Assembly (NCBI RefSeq): GCF_902506325.1
Contig: NZ_LR732328.1
Coordinates: 1,175,071-1,239,070, forward strand
Direction of reading: 5' to 3'
Length of the DNA: 64,000 bases
Source of the DNA: Limnobacter sp. 130
Lineage (GTDB): Bacteria; Pseudomonadota; Gammaproteobacteria; Burkholderiales; Burkholderiaceae_B
Made by a program: the position numbers and the translations under genes. This document shows positions 1-8,633 of this stretch, piece by piece. Below the pieces are notes generated by a model. The model had not been told where the DNA came from, did no database searches, and saw only the letters and a list, made by a program, of their open reading frames with translations. Numbering within the stretch: position 1 is the first letter of the stretch; each line of letters begins with the position of its first letter.

Positions 1-471
1 TGCCTGCGGGGTTTGCGCATACTGCGCGAAATGTTTGAAGCCGTGCGAAAACAGCATGTCACCGGTGAGGAGCAAATCCGCGCCATTGGACATGCCTACA
101 TGCAGTTTTCTGAAGAATACCCCACACACTTTGCCGCAATGTCCAAGTTTGAAGCGTCTTCGCCCGACATGGCATTTGGCGATCCATGTAACTCTGCGCT
201 CGAAATGATTCAAGCGGGACAAAAAGTGCATGAAGAAATGGTGCTTGCTTTGGCCACCGGCATGGCCGACAAAACGTTGCGTGCCGACCTTGAAAACCTG
301 ATGCAAATTTCAATCACCCTGTGGGGTTTCACGCACGGAACCATTCAGTTGGCACAAACCAAAGCCAACTTCATGGCAACCATGGGCATCTCCAAAGAGT
401 CTTTCATGAATCAAGCTGTAGAGCTGGTCATGCAATCCCTGATCAACCGCAATTGCGGAGGCAAGAAATGA
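1..471 (+). CDS. TetR/AcrR-family transcriptional regulator, C-terminal part
   Basis: The reading frame is open from the first base, so the gene begins outside the window. The visible 157 residues are all helical ligand-binding domain. A TetR-type segment (TGEEQIRAIGHAYMQFSEEY) is followed by hydrophobic helices, and the N-terminal helix-turn-helix lies upstream. Such proteins repress adjacent efflux genes until a ligand binds. That role is inferred from the RND operon that starts at its stop codon. The stop (469-471) overlaps a possible ATG of the next gene, and a strong intrinsic terminator follows at 488-516. The family assignment rests on the C-terminal domain only. Confidence 0.75.
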   Translation, partial: CLRGLRILREMFEAVRKQHVTGEEQIRAIGHAYMQFSEEYPTHFAAMSKFEASSPDMAFGDPCNSALEMIQAGQKVHEEMVLALATGMADKTLRADLENLMQISITLWGFTHGTIQLAQTKANFMATMGISKESFMNQAVELVMQSLINRNCGGKK

Positions 472-1931
472 TCGAACATTTTCTCCCAAGCGCCCATCGA
501 AGGGGCGCTTTTTTTTACACTTTATTTGACAGACGTCTAATGGCTGCATTGCTGTTGATGATCTTTCAAATTCAACAGCCCAGTCAAGCCAACGCCCCCC
601 TTGATGAGTACTTGAGCCAAGCCATGGCCAATAACCCGGCCTTGGCACAGGCCAGCTTCGAAGTCGAAGCTGAGCGACAGCGGCTTGAAAATTTACGTGC
701 GCGCTTTTACCCCAGCCTTGCCCTGCAAGCGCGAGCAAGCGTGGCCGAAGGCGGACGCACCATTGATTTTCCAGCAGGCGATTTGCTGAACCCGGTGTAC
801 GCCACGCTGAACGCACAGGCCATTGCGGCAGGTCAGCCCGCGCGATTCCCCACTGTTGAAAATCAATCCATACCGCTGCTGCGCCCCACAGAACAAGACA
901 CGCGCCTGATTGTGCGAGGGCCGATTTACGAACCCGTACTGGACCGCCAACTACAAGCGCAAACCCAGGCAGTGGGCGCGCAAGAAGCCGCGCAGTTGCA
1001 GGTCAAAGAAGAATTGGTACGCGACCTGCATACCGCCTACTGGCAGTACGCGCAGGCCAGGGCCCGTATCAACATACTTGAATCGAGCTTGCGCACTTTG
1101 CAAGAGAACGAGCGTATCAACACGGTGCTGTACAAAGCCGGTGAAACCACACTGGACGCACCCAAACGCGCCGAGGCCGAAACACTTGAAATTCAGGTGG
1201 CTTTGCGTCAAGCCCAAACACAGGCTTTGCTGGCCAAGGAATATTTCAACCTGCTGCGCTATGCGCCCAACAACAGTGTTGTTGAACTGCCGCAAGAAGA
1301 CCTCAGCCCCAGTGCCATTGATACATTGCTGAACGAACTCACTCCGAAAACGCTGGGCACTACCCCTGCCCCGGCACTAACCCGACTCGAACGCAGCCTG
1401 GCCGCCCAACGCGCACAGCTGGATGCCAGCCGTGCCACTTACAAACCCACGCTGGGTTATTCAGTTGAAGGCGGCTACCAAGGCCGCGACTACAGCACGG
1501 GTCCGAATACTGGCTTTGCCAGCGCATCGGTGGTTCTGAACTGGACCTTGGCCGATGCGGGCATTCGCAGCAGCGAGGTGGCACGCAGCCAGGCACAGGT
1601 GCAAGCACTCGAAGCGCGTGCGCGACAGGTCAACCGACAATTGCAACTGGCCAAATTGCAGGCCAAAGAAAACCTGTTGGTGTCGCTGGACAGCATTCAA
1701 GCCCGCATGGCCCAACAGGCAGCATCTGAGGAAAGCCTTCGAATCAACGAGCGCAAACGCGATGCAGGTGAAACCACCCAGATTGAATTTTTAAGCGCAG
1801 AACAAAGTGCCACAAGAGCGCGCCTGGGTTTGGTGACTGCGGTTTATCAAGCCCGAATCGATCACGCAATTTGGCAATACAACAACCGAAACATTCCCGA
1901 GCCAAGCCAACAGGAAGGAGCTCAACCATGA
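468..1931 (+). CDS. TolC-family outer-membrane efflux channel
   Basis: This 487-residue protein (463 if the ATG at 540 is used) has the TolC/OEP pattern: a signal-like stretch ending in QANA, then two long helical repeats rich in Ala, Gln and Arg. It would form the trimeric outer-membrane duct of the tripartite pump encoded by the next two genes. The start is ambiguous. ATG 468 has GGAGG seven bases upstream and overlaps the TetR stop. ATG 540 lies after a strong terminator and gives a more compact signal peptide (MAALLLMIFQIQQPSQANA) but has no clear ribosome site. The stop overlaps the next start (ATGA). The family call is firm, the substrate unknown. Confidence 0.85.
   Translation: MIEHFLPSAHRRGAFFYTLFDRRLMAALLLMIFQIQQPSQANAPLDEYLSQAMANNPALAQASFEVEAERQRLENLRARFYPSLALQARASVAEGGRTIDFPAGDLLNPVYATLNAQAIAAGQPARFPTVENQSIPLLRPTEQDTRLIVRGPIYEPVLDRQLQAQTQAVGAQEAAQLQVKEELVRDLHTAYWQYAQARARINILESSLRTLQENERINTVLYKAGETTLDAPKRAEAETLEIQVALRQAQTQALLAKEYFNLLRYAPNNSVVELPQEDLSPSAIDTLLNELTPKTLGTTPAPALTRLERSLAAQRAQLDASRATYKPTLGYSVEGGYQGRDYSTGPNTGFASASVVLNWTLADAGIRSSEVARSQAQVQALEARARQVNRQLQLAKLQAKENLLVSLDSIQARMAQQAASEESLRINERKRDAGETTQIEFLSAEQSATRARLGLVTAVYQARIDHAIWQYNNRNIPEPSQQEGAQP
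488..516 (+). terminator. Intrinsic terminator after the TetR-type gene
   Basis: AAGCGCCC and GGGCGCTT form a perfect 8-bp stem with a 7-nt loop, followed by six more T. It lies 17 bases past the TetR stop codon. It would fall inside the coding sequence if the outer-membrane gene began at its best-placed ATG (468), which makes that start questionable. Confidence 0.75.
531..538. promoter_or_regulatory. Palindrome AGACGTCT, possible TetR operator
   Basis: A perfect 8-bp palindrome lies between the terminator and the ATG at 540. It is preceded directly by TTGAC (526-530), so a -35-like hexamer TTGACA (526-531) overlaps it. A palindrome between a TetR-type gene and its efflux operon is a reasonable operator candidate. 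No convincing -10 follows, so this is weak. Confidence 0.3.
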
Positions 1932-2974
1932 AACCCGTATCCGTCTTTTCAGCCCTCTCCCTTCTCGTTCTGGCCGCCTGTGGCCCGGCAACGCCCGAGG
2001 AAGCGCCTGCGGTGGAATACCGTTTGGTAAAAACCGAAACGGTGCAAACCGGGCCAGCCGCCAACCTGATTGAAGTTGCGGGCATTGGTGCGTTTCGCGA
2101 TGAAACACGTTTAAGTTTTAAAGTGGGCGGTGTGATCGAAGCAATCACAGTGCGCGAAGGTGAAACTGTGGCAAAAGGCCAGCGCCTTGCCGCACTGAAC
2201 AAGCAAGACGTCAACGCCGCGCTTAGCCAAGCCAGCGCAGGATTTGACAAAGCACAACGCGATTTGCAACGCGGCAAAACATTGCGCGCTCAGGAAGTCA
2301 TTTCCAGGGTGCAACTCGACAACCTTGAAACCGCTGCACAAGCGGCACGCGCGCAACTGAGCCAAGCGCAGTATGCAAGCCAGACTGCAGAAATTCAGGC
2401 ACAGGCCAACGGCGTTATTCTGAAACGATTTGCCCAAACAGGCGAGGTCGTATCACCAGGTCAACCAATATTGCTGCTTGGCAGCAAAAGCAGCGGCTTT
2501 GTCATGAAAGCGAGCCTGGCTGACAAGCAGGCCATACACGTTCAACTGGGTGCAAAGGCAGAGGTGCAATTTGATGCGCTTCCCGGTGTCAAATGGCCGG
2601 CCAAGGTGATCGAGCTGAGCCAGGCGGCCGACCCCGCCACCGGCACCTACGGCGTGTTGGTTGAAGTGGACACGCGCGCCAATGAAAAGCTAAACCTGCT
2701 CTCGGGCATGCAAGGCCGTACCCGCATTGAACCTGCCAATTTCAGCGGCACCCGCAGTTACCTGCCCATTGAAGCTGTCGTGGAAGGTGACAACAAAGCC
2801 GCCTGGATATACACAGTTCAAGCTGACAACACCGTGAAGCGCCAAACTGTTCAAGTGGCTTTTATACAAGGTGACCGCCTGGCCCTTCAGGACACATTGC
2901 CAGAAGGCACACGGGTGGTCAGTACCGGTGCAGCCTATCTGCACGACGGTGAAACCGTGAAAGTTCAGGAGTAA
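1928..2974 (+). CDS. RND efflux periplasmic adaptor, lipoprotein
   Basis: This is a membrane-fusion protein of 348 residues. The signal peptide ends in the lipobox LVLAAC with the lipidated Cys at residue 18, so the adaptor should be anchored to the inner membrane by lipid. A biotinyl-lipoyl-like half motif (GVIEAITVREGETVAKGQRL) precedes a helical hairpin and a second half motif (GVILKRFAQTGEVVSPGQPI), then beta-barrel and membrane-proximal domains. ATG 1928 has an AGGAAGGAG ribosome site and overlaps the upstream stop. It links the pump (2980) to the TolC-type channel. Firm family call. Confidence 0.9.
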   Translation: MKPVSVFSALSLLVLAACGPATPEEAPAVEYRLVKTETVQTGPAANLIEVAGIGAFRDETRLSFKVGGVIEAITVREGETVAKGQRLAALNKQDVNAALSQASAGFDKAQRDLQRGKTLRAQEVISRVQLDNLETAAQAARAQLSQAQYASQTAEIQAQANGVILKRFAQTGEVVSPGQPILLLGSKSSGFVMKASLADKQAIHVQLGAKAEVQFDALPGVKWPAKVIELSQAADPATGTYGVLVEVDTRANEKLNLLSGMQGRTRIEPANFSGTRSYLPIEAVVEGDNKAAWIYTVQADNTVKRQTVQVAFIQGDRLALQDTLPEGTRVVSTGAAYLHDGETVKVQE

Positions 2975-2979
2975 AGCAA

Positions 2980-5900
2980 ATGAAACTCTCGGACTTTTCA
3001 ATCAAGAATTACCAGTTCACGCTGGTGATTTTTTTCCTGCTGACCGCAATCGGTATCAGCGCCTATCAAAACATTCCCAGAACCGAAGACCCCTACTTCG
3101 ACATCAGCGCGTTTCGCATCAATGTAATTTATCCCGGAGCCGACCCGCGCGAAATGGAGCAGCAAGTTGCCAAGCCCATTGAAGATGCACTTCGTAGCCT
3201 GGATGACTTGAAAGAAATGCTGTCAACCTCGCGAAACAGTGGTGGCGTGGTGTTTGTGCGTTTCAATGCAGAAGTGGATGTCGACAAAAAGTTCGACGAA
3301 GTCAACCGTGAATTGAACAGCATTCGCGACAGCCTTCCGGCAGGCATTCAAAAACTGGAAATTGAGCGAATCAACCCGGGCTTCACCAACATCATTCAAT
3401 ATTCCCTGGTGTCTGAAACCGCCAGCTACGCCGACCTGGCCAACTATGCAGAGGATTTGTCAGAGGCCTTTGAGCGAATTTCTTCGGTACGCGAAAGCGA
3501 AAGCTGGGCCTATCCTGAACAGCAAGTGCGCGTTAGCCTGAACTTTAAAAAACTGGCAGAACTGGGACTGCAAGCAGCTGATGTGGCACGGGTTATTCAA
3601 GGCGAGTCGTTGAACATTCCAGGCGGCCCTGTTGAAGAAGGTGCACGCCGACTGAACGTACAAACATCAGGCCAGTACCGCAGCGTTGAGGAGATCAGAA
3701 ACACAGTCATTGCAGGCACGGGTACGGGCGGCGATTTGGGTGGTCGCCTGGTTCGCGTAGGCGATGTGGCCGATGTGCAATGGGACTATGAAAACCAGGA
3801 AGTAATGGCCCGCTTCAATGGCCAGCGTGCGGTGTTTGTTACCGCCAACCAGAAAGACAAGCGCAATATTTTTGTGACCCAAAAAGCATTGCAGGAAACA
3901 GCAGACGAGTTCGAGAAAACATTGCCGCACAACATCAAGCTTGAACGCGGGTTTGAGCAATACAAAAACGTGGAGAAGCGAATTGATCGCCTGACCTTCG
4001 ACTTTGGCCTTGCTGTAACGCTGGTGCTGATTACCTTGCTGCCACTGGGCTTGCGCGCCTCGGGCATTGTCATGGTGAGTGTACCGCTGTCCCTGCTTAC
4101 CGGCCTGGCCTGTTTGTACTATGCCGGCTTTTCGCTCAACCAGCTTTCGATTGCAGGCCTTGTGGTTGCCTTGGGTTTGCTGGTTGACGATTCAATTGTG
4201 GTGATTGAAAACATTGCGCGTTACCTGCGCATGGGATACAACCGGGTGGATGCTGCACGCCTGGCAACCAAGCAAATTTCACTGGCTGTTTTGGGCTGCA
4301 CTGCAACGCTGTTGTTTGCATTCCTGCCCCTGTTAATGCTGCCCGACAATGCCGGCAAGTTCATTCGCTCGCTGCCCGTTGCGGTGGTTTTCACCGTGAT
4401 CGCATCCCTGTTTGTTGCGCTGACCATCATTCCGTTTTTGGCCAGCCGTGTGCTGAAAAAAGAGGAAAATGAACACGGCAACATTGTGCTGCAAAAGCTG
4501 ATGGGGTTGATTGACAAAATTTACACCCCCCTGCTTCACCGCGCCTTGCAAACCCCGAAAACAGTGGTTACCGCTTCGCTGATCCTGTTTGTAGCCAGCC
4601 TCGGCCTGGCACCACTCATGGGTATGTCGCTGTTTCCCAAAGCGAACACACCCCAGTTTGTCATCGAAGTGGGCTTGCCACCAGGCTCCAGCCTGACCGC
4701 CACCGACACCGTGGTGAAACAAGTTGAAAACAAGCTAAGCCAGTTCGACGAAATTACTGCTGTCATGGCCACGGTGGGTGAAGGCAATCCGCAAATTTAT
4801 TACAACGTGTTCCAGCAAGACAAACAATCCAACGTGGGTGAACTGTTTGTTCAACTGAAGGAGTACAACGACGACACCCCCAAGCTGCTCGATACCATTC
4901 GCGGCGAGCTAAAAACCATTGCGGGTGCCAATTTGATTGTGCGTGAGTTCGAGAATGGACCGCCGATTGATGCGCCCATTGGTATCCGTTTGGTGGGCCC
5001 CGAAATTGAAACGCTTCGCGAATTGTCTGCACAGGTTGAGCGAATCATGCTGGCCACCCCGGGTACACAAAACGTCGACAATCCCCAGCGCACCGGGCGT
5101 AGCGACCTGCGCTTGAAGGTGAATTTCGAGAAAGCTGGTTTGCTGGGTGTGAACTCGGCCGAGTTGGACAAGGCTGTACGCTTGGCGATTGCAGGAGCCA
5201 ATGCAGGGGAAATTCGCCAAAGCAACGGTGATGCCTACACCATCAGCGTACGAGGCCCTGCGGGCGCACGAAGCAGTTTGAGTGCGCTGGATGACTTTCA
5301 TGTGATTGCCCGCACAGGGCAAGCCGTGCCGTTGACCCAACTCACCACGCTCGAACTGGACGACAACCTGAACAGCATTTACCGCTTTGACCGAGAGCGC
5401 GCTGTGCTACTCACCGCCTACACCCGCACGGGTTACAACACGGAAAAAATCAGCAACGAAGTGGCCAGGCAAATTGATGAAATGGGTCTGCCTACTGGAT
5501 ACCGCTACAAAATGGCCGGAGAAGTCAAAAGCCGACAGGAAAGCTTTGCAGGTTTTGGCACAGCCATTTTAGTTACCGTGTTCGGCATACTCGCCATTCT
5601 GGTGCTGGAATTTGGCAGCTTCAAAAGCACGCTGATTGTGCTGTTCGTGATTCCACTGGGGGTCACTGGGGGCATGGTGACACTGTTCCTGACCGGCAAC
5701 TCACTCAGCTTCACGGCCATGATCGGTTTCATTGCGCTCATCGGGATTGAAATCAAGAACTCGATTTTGTTGGTGGACTTTACCAACCAGTTGCGCGAAG
5801 AAGGCAAGGGACTGGACGAATCGATTGAAGAAGCGGGCCGCACGCGCTTTCTGCCGATTTTGCTGACCAGCGCCACCGCTGTGGGCGGCCTGTTGCCACT

Positions 5901-6036
5901 GGCGTTACAAGGTGGCGGACTTTATTCGCCGCTGGCGTGGGTCATTATTGGTGGATTGATTTCATCAACCTTTATTGGTCGCCTGGTCACCCCTGTGTTG
6001 TACAAGCTGTTGCCACCCGATCTGCAGAGGACATAG
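2980..6036 (+). CDS. RND-family inner-membrane efflux transporter
   Basis: At 1018 residues this is the usual length for an RND pump. One N-terminal membrane helix (about 11-31) is followed by a large periplasmic porter domain, a cluster of helices at about 340-500, a second periplasmic domain and a C-terminal helix cluster. The conserved paired Asp of transmembrane helix 4 is visible in GLLVDDSIVVIEN, the proton-relay site of this family. It starts five bases after the adaptor gene. The sequence resembles hydrophobe/amphiphile exporters rather than heavy-metal CusA pumps, but the substrate cannot be read from sequence. Confidence 0.92.
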   Translation: MKLSDFSIKNYQFTLVIFFLLTAIGISAYQNIPRTEDPYFDISAFRINVIYPGADPREMEQQVAKPIEDALRSLDDLKEMLSTSRNSGGVVFVRFNAEVDVDKKFDEVNRELNSIRDSLPAGIQKLEIERINPGFTNIIQYSLVSETASYADLANYAEDLSEAFERISSVRESESWAYPEQQVRVSLNFKKLAELGLQAADVARVIQGESLNIPGGPVEEGARRLNVQTSGQYRSVEEIRNTVIAGTGTGGDLGGRLVRVGDVADVQWDYENQEVMARFNGQRAVFVTANQKDKRNIFVTQKALQETADEFEKTLPHNIKLERGFEQYKNVEKRIDRLTFDFGLAVTLVLITLLPLGLRASGIVMVSVPLSLLTGLACLYYAGFSLNQLSIAGLVVALGLLVDDSIVVIENIARYLRMGYNRVDAARLATKQISLAVLGCTATLLFAFLPLLMLPDNAGKFIRSLPVAVVFTVIASLFVALTIIPFLASRVLKKEENEHGNIVLQKLMGLIDKIYTPLLHRALQTPKTVVTASLILFVASLGLAPLMGMSLFPKANTPQFVIEVGLPPGSSLTATDTVVKQVENKLSQFDEITAVMATVGEGNPQIYYNVFQQDKQSNVGELFVQLKEYNDDTPKLLDTIRGELKTIAGANLIVREFENGPPIDAPIGIRLVGPEIETLRELSAQVERIMLATPGTQNVDNPQRTGRSDLRLKVNFEKAGLLGVNSAELDKAVRLAIAGANAGEIRQSNGDAYTISVRGPAGARSSLSALDDFHVIARTGQAVPLTQLTTLELDDNLNSIYRFDRERAVLLTAYTRTGYNTEKISNEVARQIDEMGLPTGYRYKMAGEVKSRQESFAGFGTAILVTVFGILAILVLEFGSFKSTLIVLFVIPLGVTGGMVTLFLTGNSLSFTAMIGFIALIGIEIKNSILLVDFTNQLREEGKGLDESIEEAGRTRFLPILLTSATAVGGLLPLALQGGGLYSPLAWVIIGGLISSTFIGRLVTPVLYKLLPPDLQRT

Positions 6037-6094
6037 CCTAAGCCATTGATTTCACCTACAATACGGCCTCAATGCACAAGGACACCCTGAAATC

Positions 6095-7111
6095 ATGAAA
6101 AAACCCGCAGGCCGCAATGGCAGCGCAGGCCGCAGTGGCGACTTGGGCCGTTCTGGCCCACCCGCACGCCCCAGCAACCGAAACAAAACAGCCGTGGCTG
6201 AGAAACCTGCCACGGCCGGTCGTGGCCGACCGGGTGCAGCAAGCAGCAAGGCAGCTGTACCGGCAAAACCCGACCGCAACCGTGCCGCCCTGCGCAGCGC
6301 CCCCACCGCCCCAACGGCAGGCACAGCGCGCCCACGCCGCAGCAAGGTGACTGGCACCAACACACTCGACATGCTGGACCCATTCGAGCCGCAACGATTG
6401 AGCAAGATCATGGCGGCCAAAGGACTGTGTTCCCGTCGCGAGGCCGATTACCTGATCGAAAACGGCTGGGTCCGTGTGAATGGCAAAGTAGTCGACGAAC
6501 TGGGTGCCAAAGTGCTGCCCACCGTCACGATCGACCTGGACGCTCGCGCGAAAAACGTGCTGGGCAAACAAGTCACCATTTTGTATCACAAGCCGATTGG
6601 CGTGGTATCCGGTCAACCCGAAGGCCGCTACAAAGCCGCCATGGAATGCTTAAGCCTTGAAAACCAGGCGGATCGAAAAACATCCACTCCATTTCAACCT
6701 GCCATGTTGAAAGGTTTGGCACCGGCTGGCCGCCTGGACATCGACTCCACGGGCTTGTTGGTATTGACACAAGACGGCCGCATTGCCAAGCAATTGATCG
6801 ACGCCAACAGCACGGTGGAAAAAGAGTACCTGGTTCGAGTTGAAGGTGAATTGACTGACCGTGGGCTGGAAATGCTGCGTTATGGCCTGAGCCTGGACGG
6901 TGAAGCCTTGAAACCTGCCCGCGTGAGTTGGCAAAACGAGGACCAGCTTCGCTTCATTTTGAACGAAGGCAAAAAACGACAAATTCGCCGCATGTGCGAG
7001 ATCGTGGGCCTAAGGGTCGTGGGCTTGAAACGGGTAAGAATTGGCCGCGTGATGCTCGGTGACCTGCCTGTGGGGCAGTGGCGTTTGCTGACCCCGGAGG
7101 AACGATTCTGA
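6095..7111 (+). CDS. rRNA pseudouridine synthase, RluB/RluF type, with long basic N-terminal extension
   Basis: Isomerises a uridine of 23S rRNA to pseudouridine. After about 88 residues of disordered Arg/Lys/Ala/Pro-rich sequence comes an S4 RNA-binding domain (RLSKIMAAKGLCSRREADYL) and a RsuA-family catalytic domain. The catalytic Asp lies in GRLDIDSTGL, and KKRQIRRMCE is the conserved C-terminal motif. The motif spacing resembles E. coli RluF or RluB, but the target position cannot be assigned. The basic extension is longer than in E. coli enzymes and is common in betaproteobacteria. The gene stands alone, 58 bases after the pump. Confidence 0.85.
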   Translation: MKKPAGRNGSAGRSGDLGRSGPPARPSNRNKTAVAEKPATAGRGRPGAASSKAAVPAKPDRNRAALRSAPTAPTAGTARPRRSKVTGTNTLDMLDPFEPQRLSKIMAAKGLCSRREADYLIENGWVRVNGKVVDELGAKVLPTVTIDLDARAKNVLGKQVTILYHKPIGVVSGQPEGRYKAAMECLSLENQADRKTSTPFQPAMLKGLAPAGRLDIDSTGLLVLTQDGRIAKQLIDANSTVEKEYLVRVEGELTDRGLEMLRYGLSLDGEALKPARVSWQNEDQLRFILNEGKKRQIRRMCEIVGLRVVGLKRVRIGRVMLGDLPVGQWRLLTPEERF

Positions 7112-7165
7112 AAGGGTGAAAATCCACTCTATTCAGGTGATTGAGTGGAAATAACTTCCGGTACT

Positions 7166-7200
7166 CTCGAAATTAACATTTGGACAAAGTCAATTTCGAG
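7166..7200 (+). repeat. Inverted repeat directly upstream of the 7209 gene
   Basis: CTCGAAATT (7166-7174) and AATTTCGAG (7192-7200) form a perfect 9-bp inverted repeat with a 17-base spacer, ending eight bases before the ATG. As RNA the hairpin would bury the only purine-rich stretch in front of the start (CGAGAA). As DNA it could be an operator. A second inverted repeat, TCCACTC/GAGTGGA, lies just upstream at about 7122-7149. Confidence 0.5.
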
Positions 7201-7208
7201 AATTCACC

Positions 7209-8633
7209 ATGCATGCCCAGCACTCGGCCCTGAAACAACACGCCTCCCACACCCGGGTGCAACTACCCTCTAGCGGGTTTTTCGCATTTTTAAGCAAGCT
7301 GTCTGGCGCGGCAGCCAACGCCACTGATTTCGCCTCAATACGCATCAATGCCGACTGGCTGTGCGTGGTGGTCAGTTTTGTTTGCCTTGCATTTGCTGCG
7401 CTGGAAGGCTTTGCCTACAACAACATTGCCCAAGCCCTCGGCTGGGGAATTCCTTTGTTTCTAGGCAGCCTGGTGGTCACCCGGCTATATGCAGGCCACC
7501 CCTTGACCATGCACATCAATGCGCTGCTGCTGGTCGGCATGGGCGCACTGCACGTGCACATTTCACGCGGTTTGCCTGAATATCATTTCAGTTTTTTCAT
7601 GTTGCTGCCAGTCATGCTGGCCTATCGGGATACACGCCCCCTGCTCAGCATGGGCCTGTTCATTGTGATTCATCACATTGTGTTCGACATGCTTCAACAA
7701 GCGGGCTTCGACTGTTATATATTTCGCGGCCCCTTTTCAGGTCTGCCCGCAGTAGCCCTTCATAGTTTCTATATCGCCACCGAAGTGTTGCTGCTCACAG
7801 TGATTGCACAGGTGCTTCGCCAACACGCACTGGCTGCCGAAGAAAGCACCAAATTACTGGCCTATCTGGACAAAGAGAAAGGTATTAACCTGCGGGTTCG
7901 CGCACAAACCGATGAACTGGGCAGAACATCCCCCATGGGCCAGGTGTTCAATGATTACGCCGACAACATGGCGTTCGTGGTTGCTGCATTCAAAATGCTC
8001 CGGACCGACATTCGCGAATTGTCGCAAATTGCCAAAGAATTGGGCTCGGACAACAACCAGCACTTTGAAGAGAGTTCGCTGGCTTCCAAAAAGCTGCGCG
8101 ACTTCGTCCAAAGTCTGGGCAATCAAACACGCATGGGTCAAAGCACTGCTGAATTGTCCAAAAAGGTCACAGAGGACAGTTTTGATCTGCTCAATGAACT
8201 GAATCAATCTTTGGAGCAGTTGCAACGCATCAGCAAACAGGCATTTGATTCAAGCCAGCAAATACAGGCCTTGCACAAGGAAGTCCAGAAGGAGCTGTCG
8301 CCAGGCGCTGCCCAACAACTGCAAGCCACCCTGACAACACTGGACAATCTGAATGAGCGTACCAATGCTTTCATGGGCAGAATGGATGTTCTGAAAAGTG
8401 GTCTGAGTGCCATTGAAAATCAGCTGGTGTCGATCGACAGATCAACGCACCAATGGGTTGAAAATGGTCATGGCAATCAACGCCAGGGCTGGGAAGTTCT
8501 GGGTGCCATGGAAGGCATGCAAACGCGCACCGAGAGTGCATTCCGTACGCTGGCCAGCACGGTTCAAACCATTTTGCGTTCCGATGATTTGATGCGTGAA
8601 ATGGAGAAGCGGCTTTCGAGGTTCGATGTATGA
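7209..8633 (+). CDS. Polytopic membrane protein with HAMP-like linker and coiled coil, chemoreceptor-like without signalling tip
   Basis: I cannot name this 474-residue protein. It has six hydrophobic segments at about 50-69, 80-95, 102-117, 127-140, 146-165 and 181-203. A HAMP-like linker follows near 215-255 (DELG motif), then about 220 residues of Gln/Leu/Ser-rich coiled coil. The layout is that of a chemoreceptor, but the conserved hairpin tip that contacts CheA/CheW is absent. Its stop overlaps the start of a PAS-GGDEF-EAL gene (ATGA), so it probably senses something for, or scaffolds, that c-di-GMP enzyme. The function is inferred from structure and context only. Confidence 0.6.
   Translation: MHAQHSALKQHASHTRVQLPSSGFFAFLSKLSGAAANATDFASIRINADWLCVVVSFVCLAFAALEGFAYNNIAQALGWGIPLFLGSLVVTRLYAGHPLTMHINALLLVGMGALHVHISRGLPEYHFSFFMLLPVMLAYRDTRPLLSMGLFIVIHHIVFDMLQQAGFDCYIFRGPFSGLPAVALHSFYIATEVLLLTVIAQVLRQHALAAEESTKLLAYLDKEKGINLRVRAQTDELGRTSPMGQVFNDYADNMAFVVAAFKMLRTDIRELSQIAKELGSDNNQHFEESSLASKKLRDFVQSLGNQTRMGQSTAELSKKVTEDSFDLLNELNQSLEQLQRISKQAFDSSQQIQALHKEVQKELSPGAAQQLQATLTTLDNLNERTNAFMGRMDVLKSGLSAIENQLVSIDRSTHQWVENGHGNQRQGWEVLGAMEGMQTRTESAFRTLASTVQTILRSDDLMREMEKRLSRFDV

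Noticed and set aside
526-554. Full promoter in front of the TolC-type gene, from TTGACA at 526
   Set aside because: No -10 hexamer at proper spacing, so I list only the palindrome and leave the promoter open.
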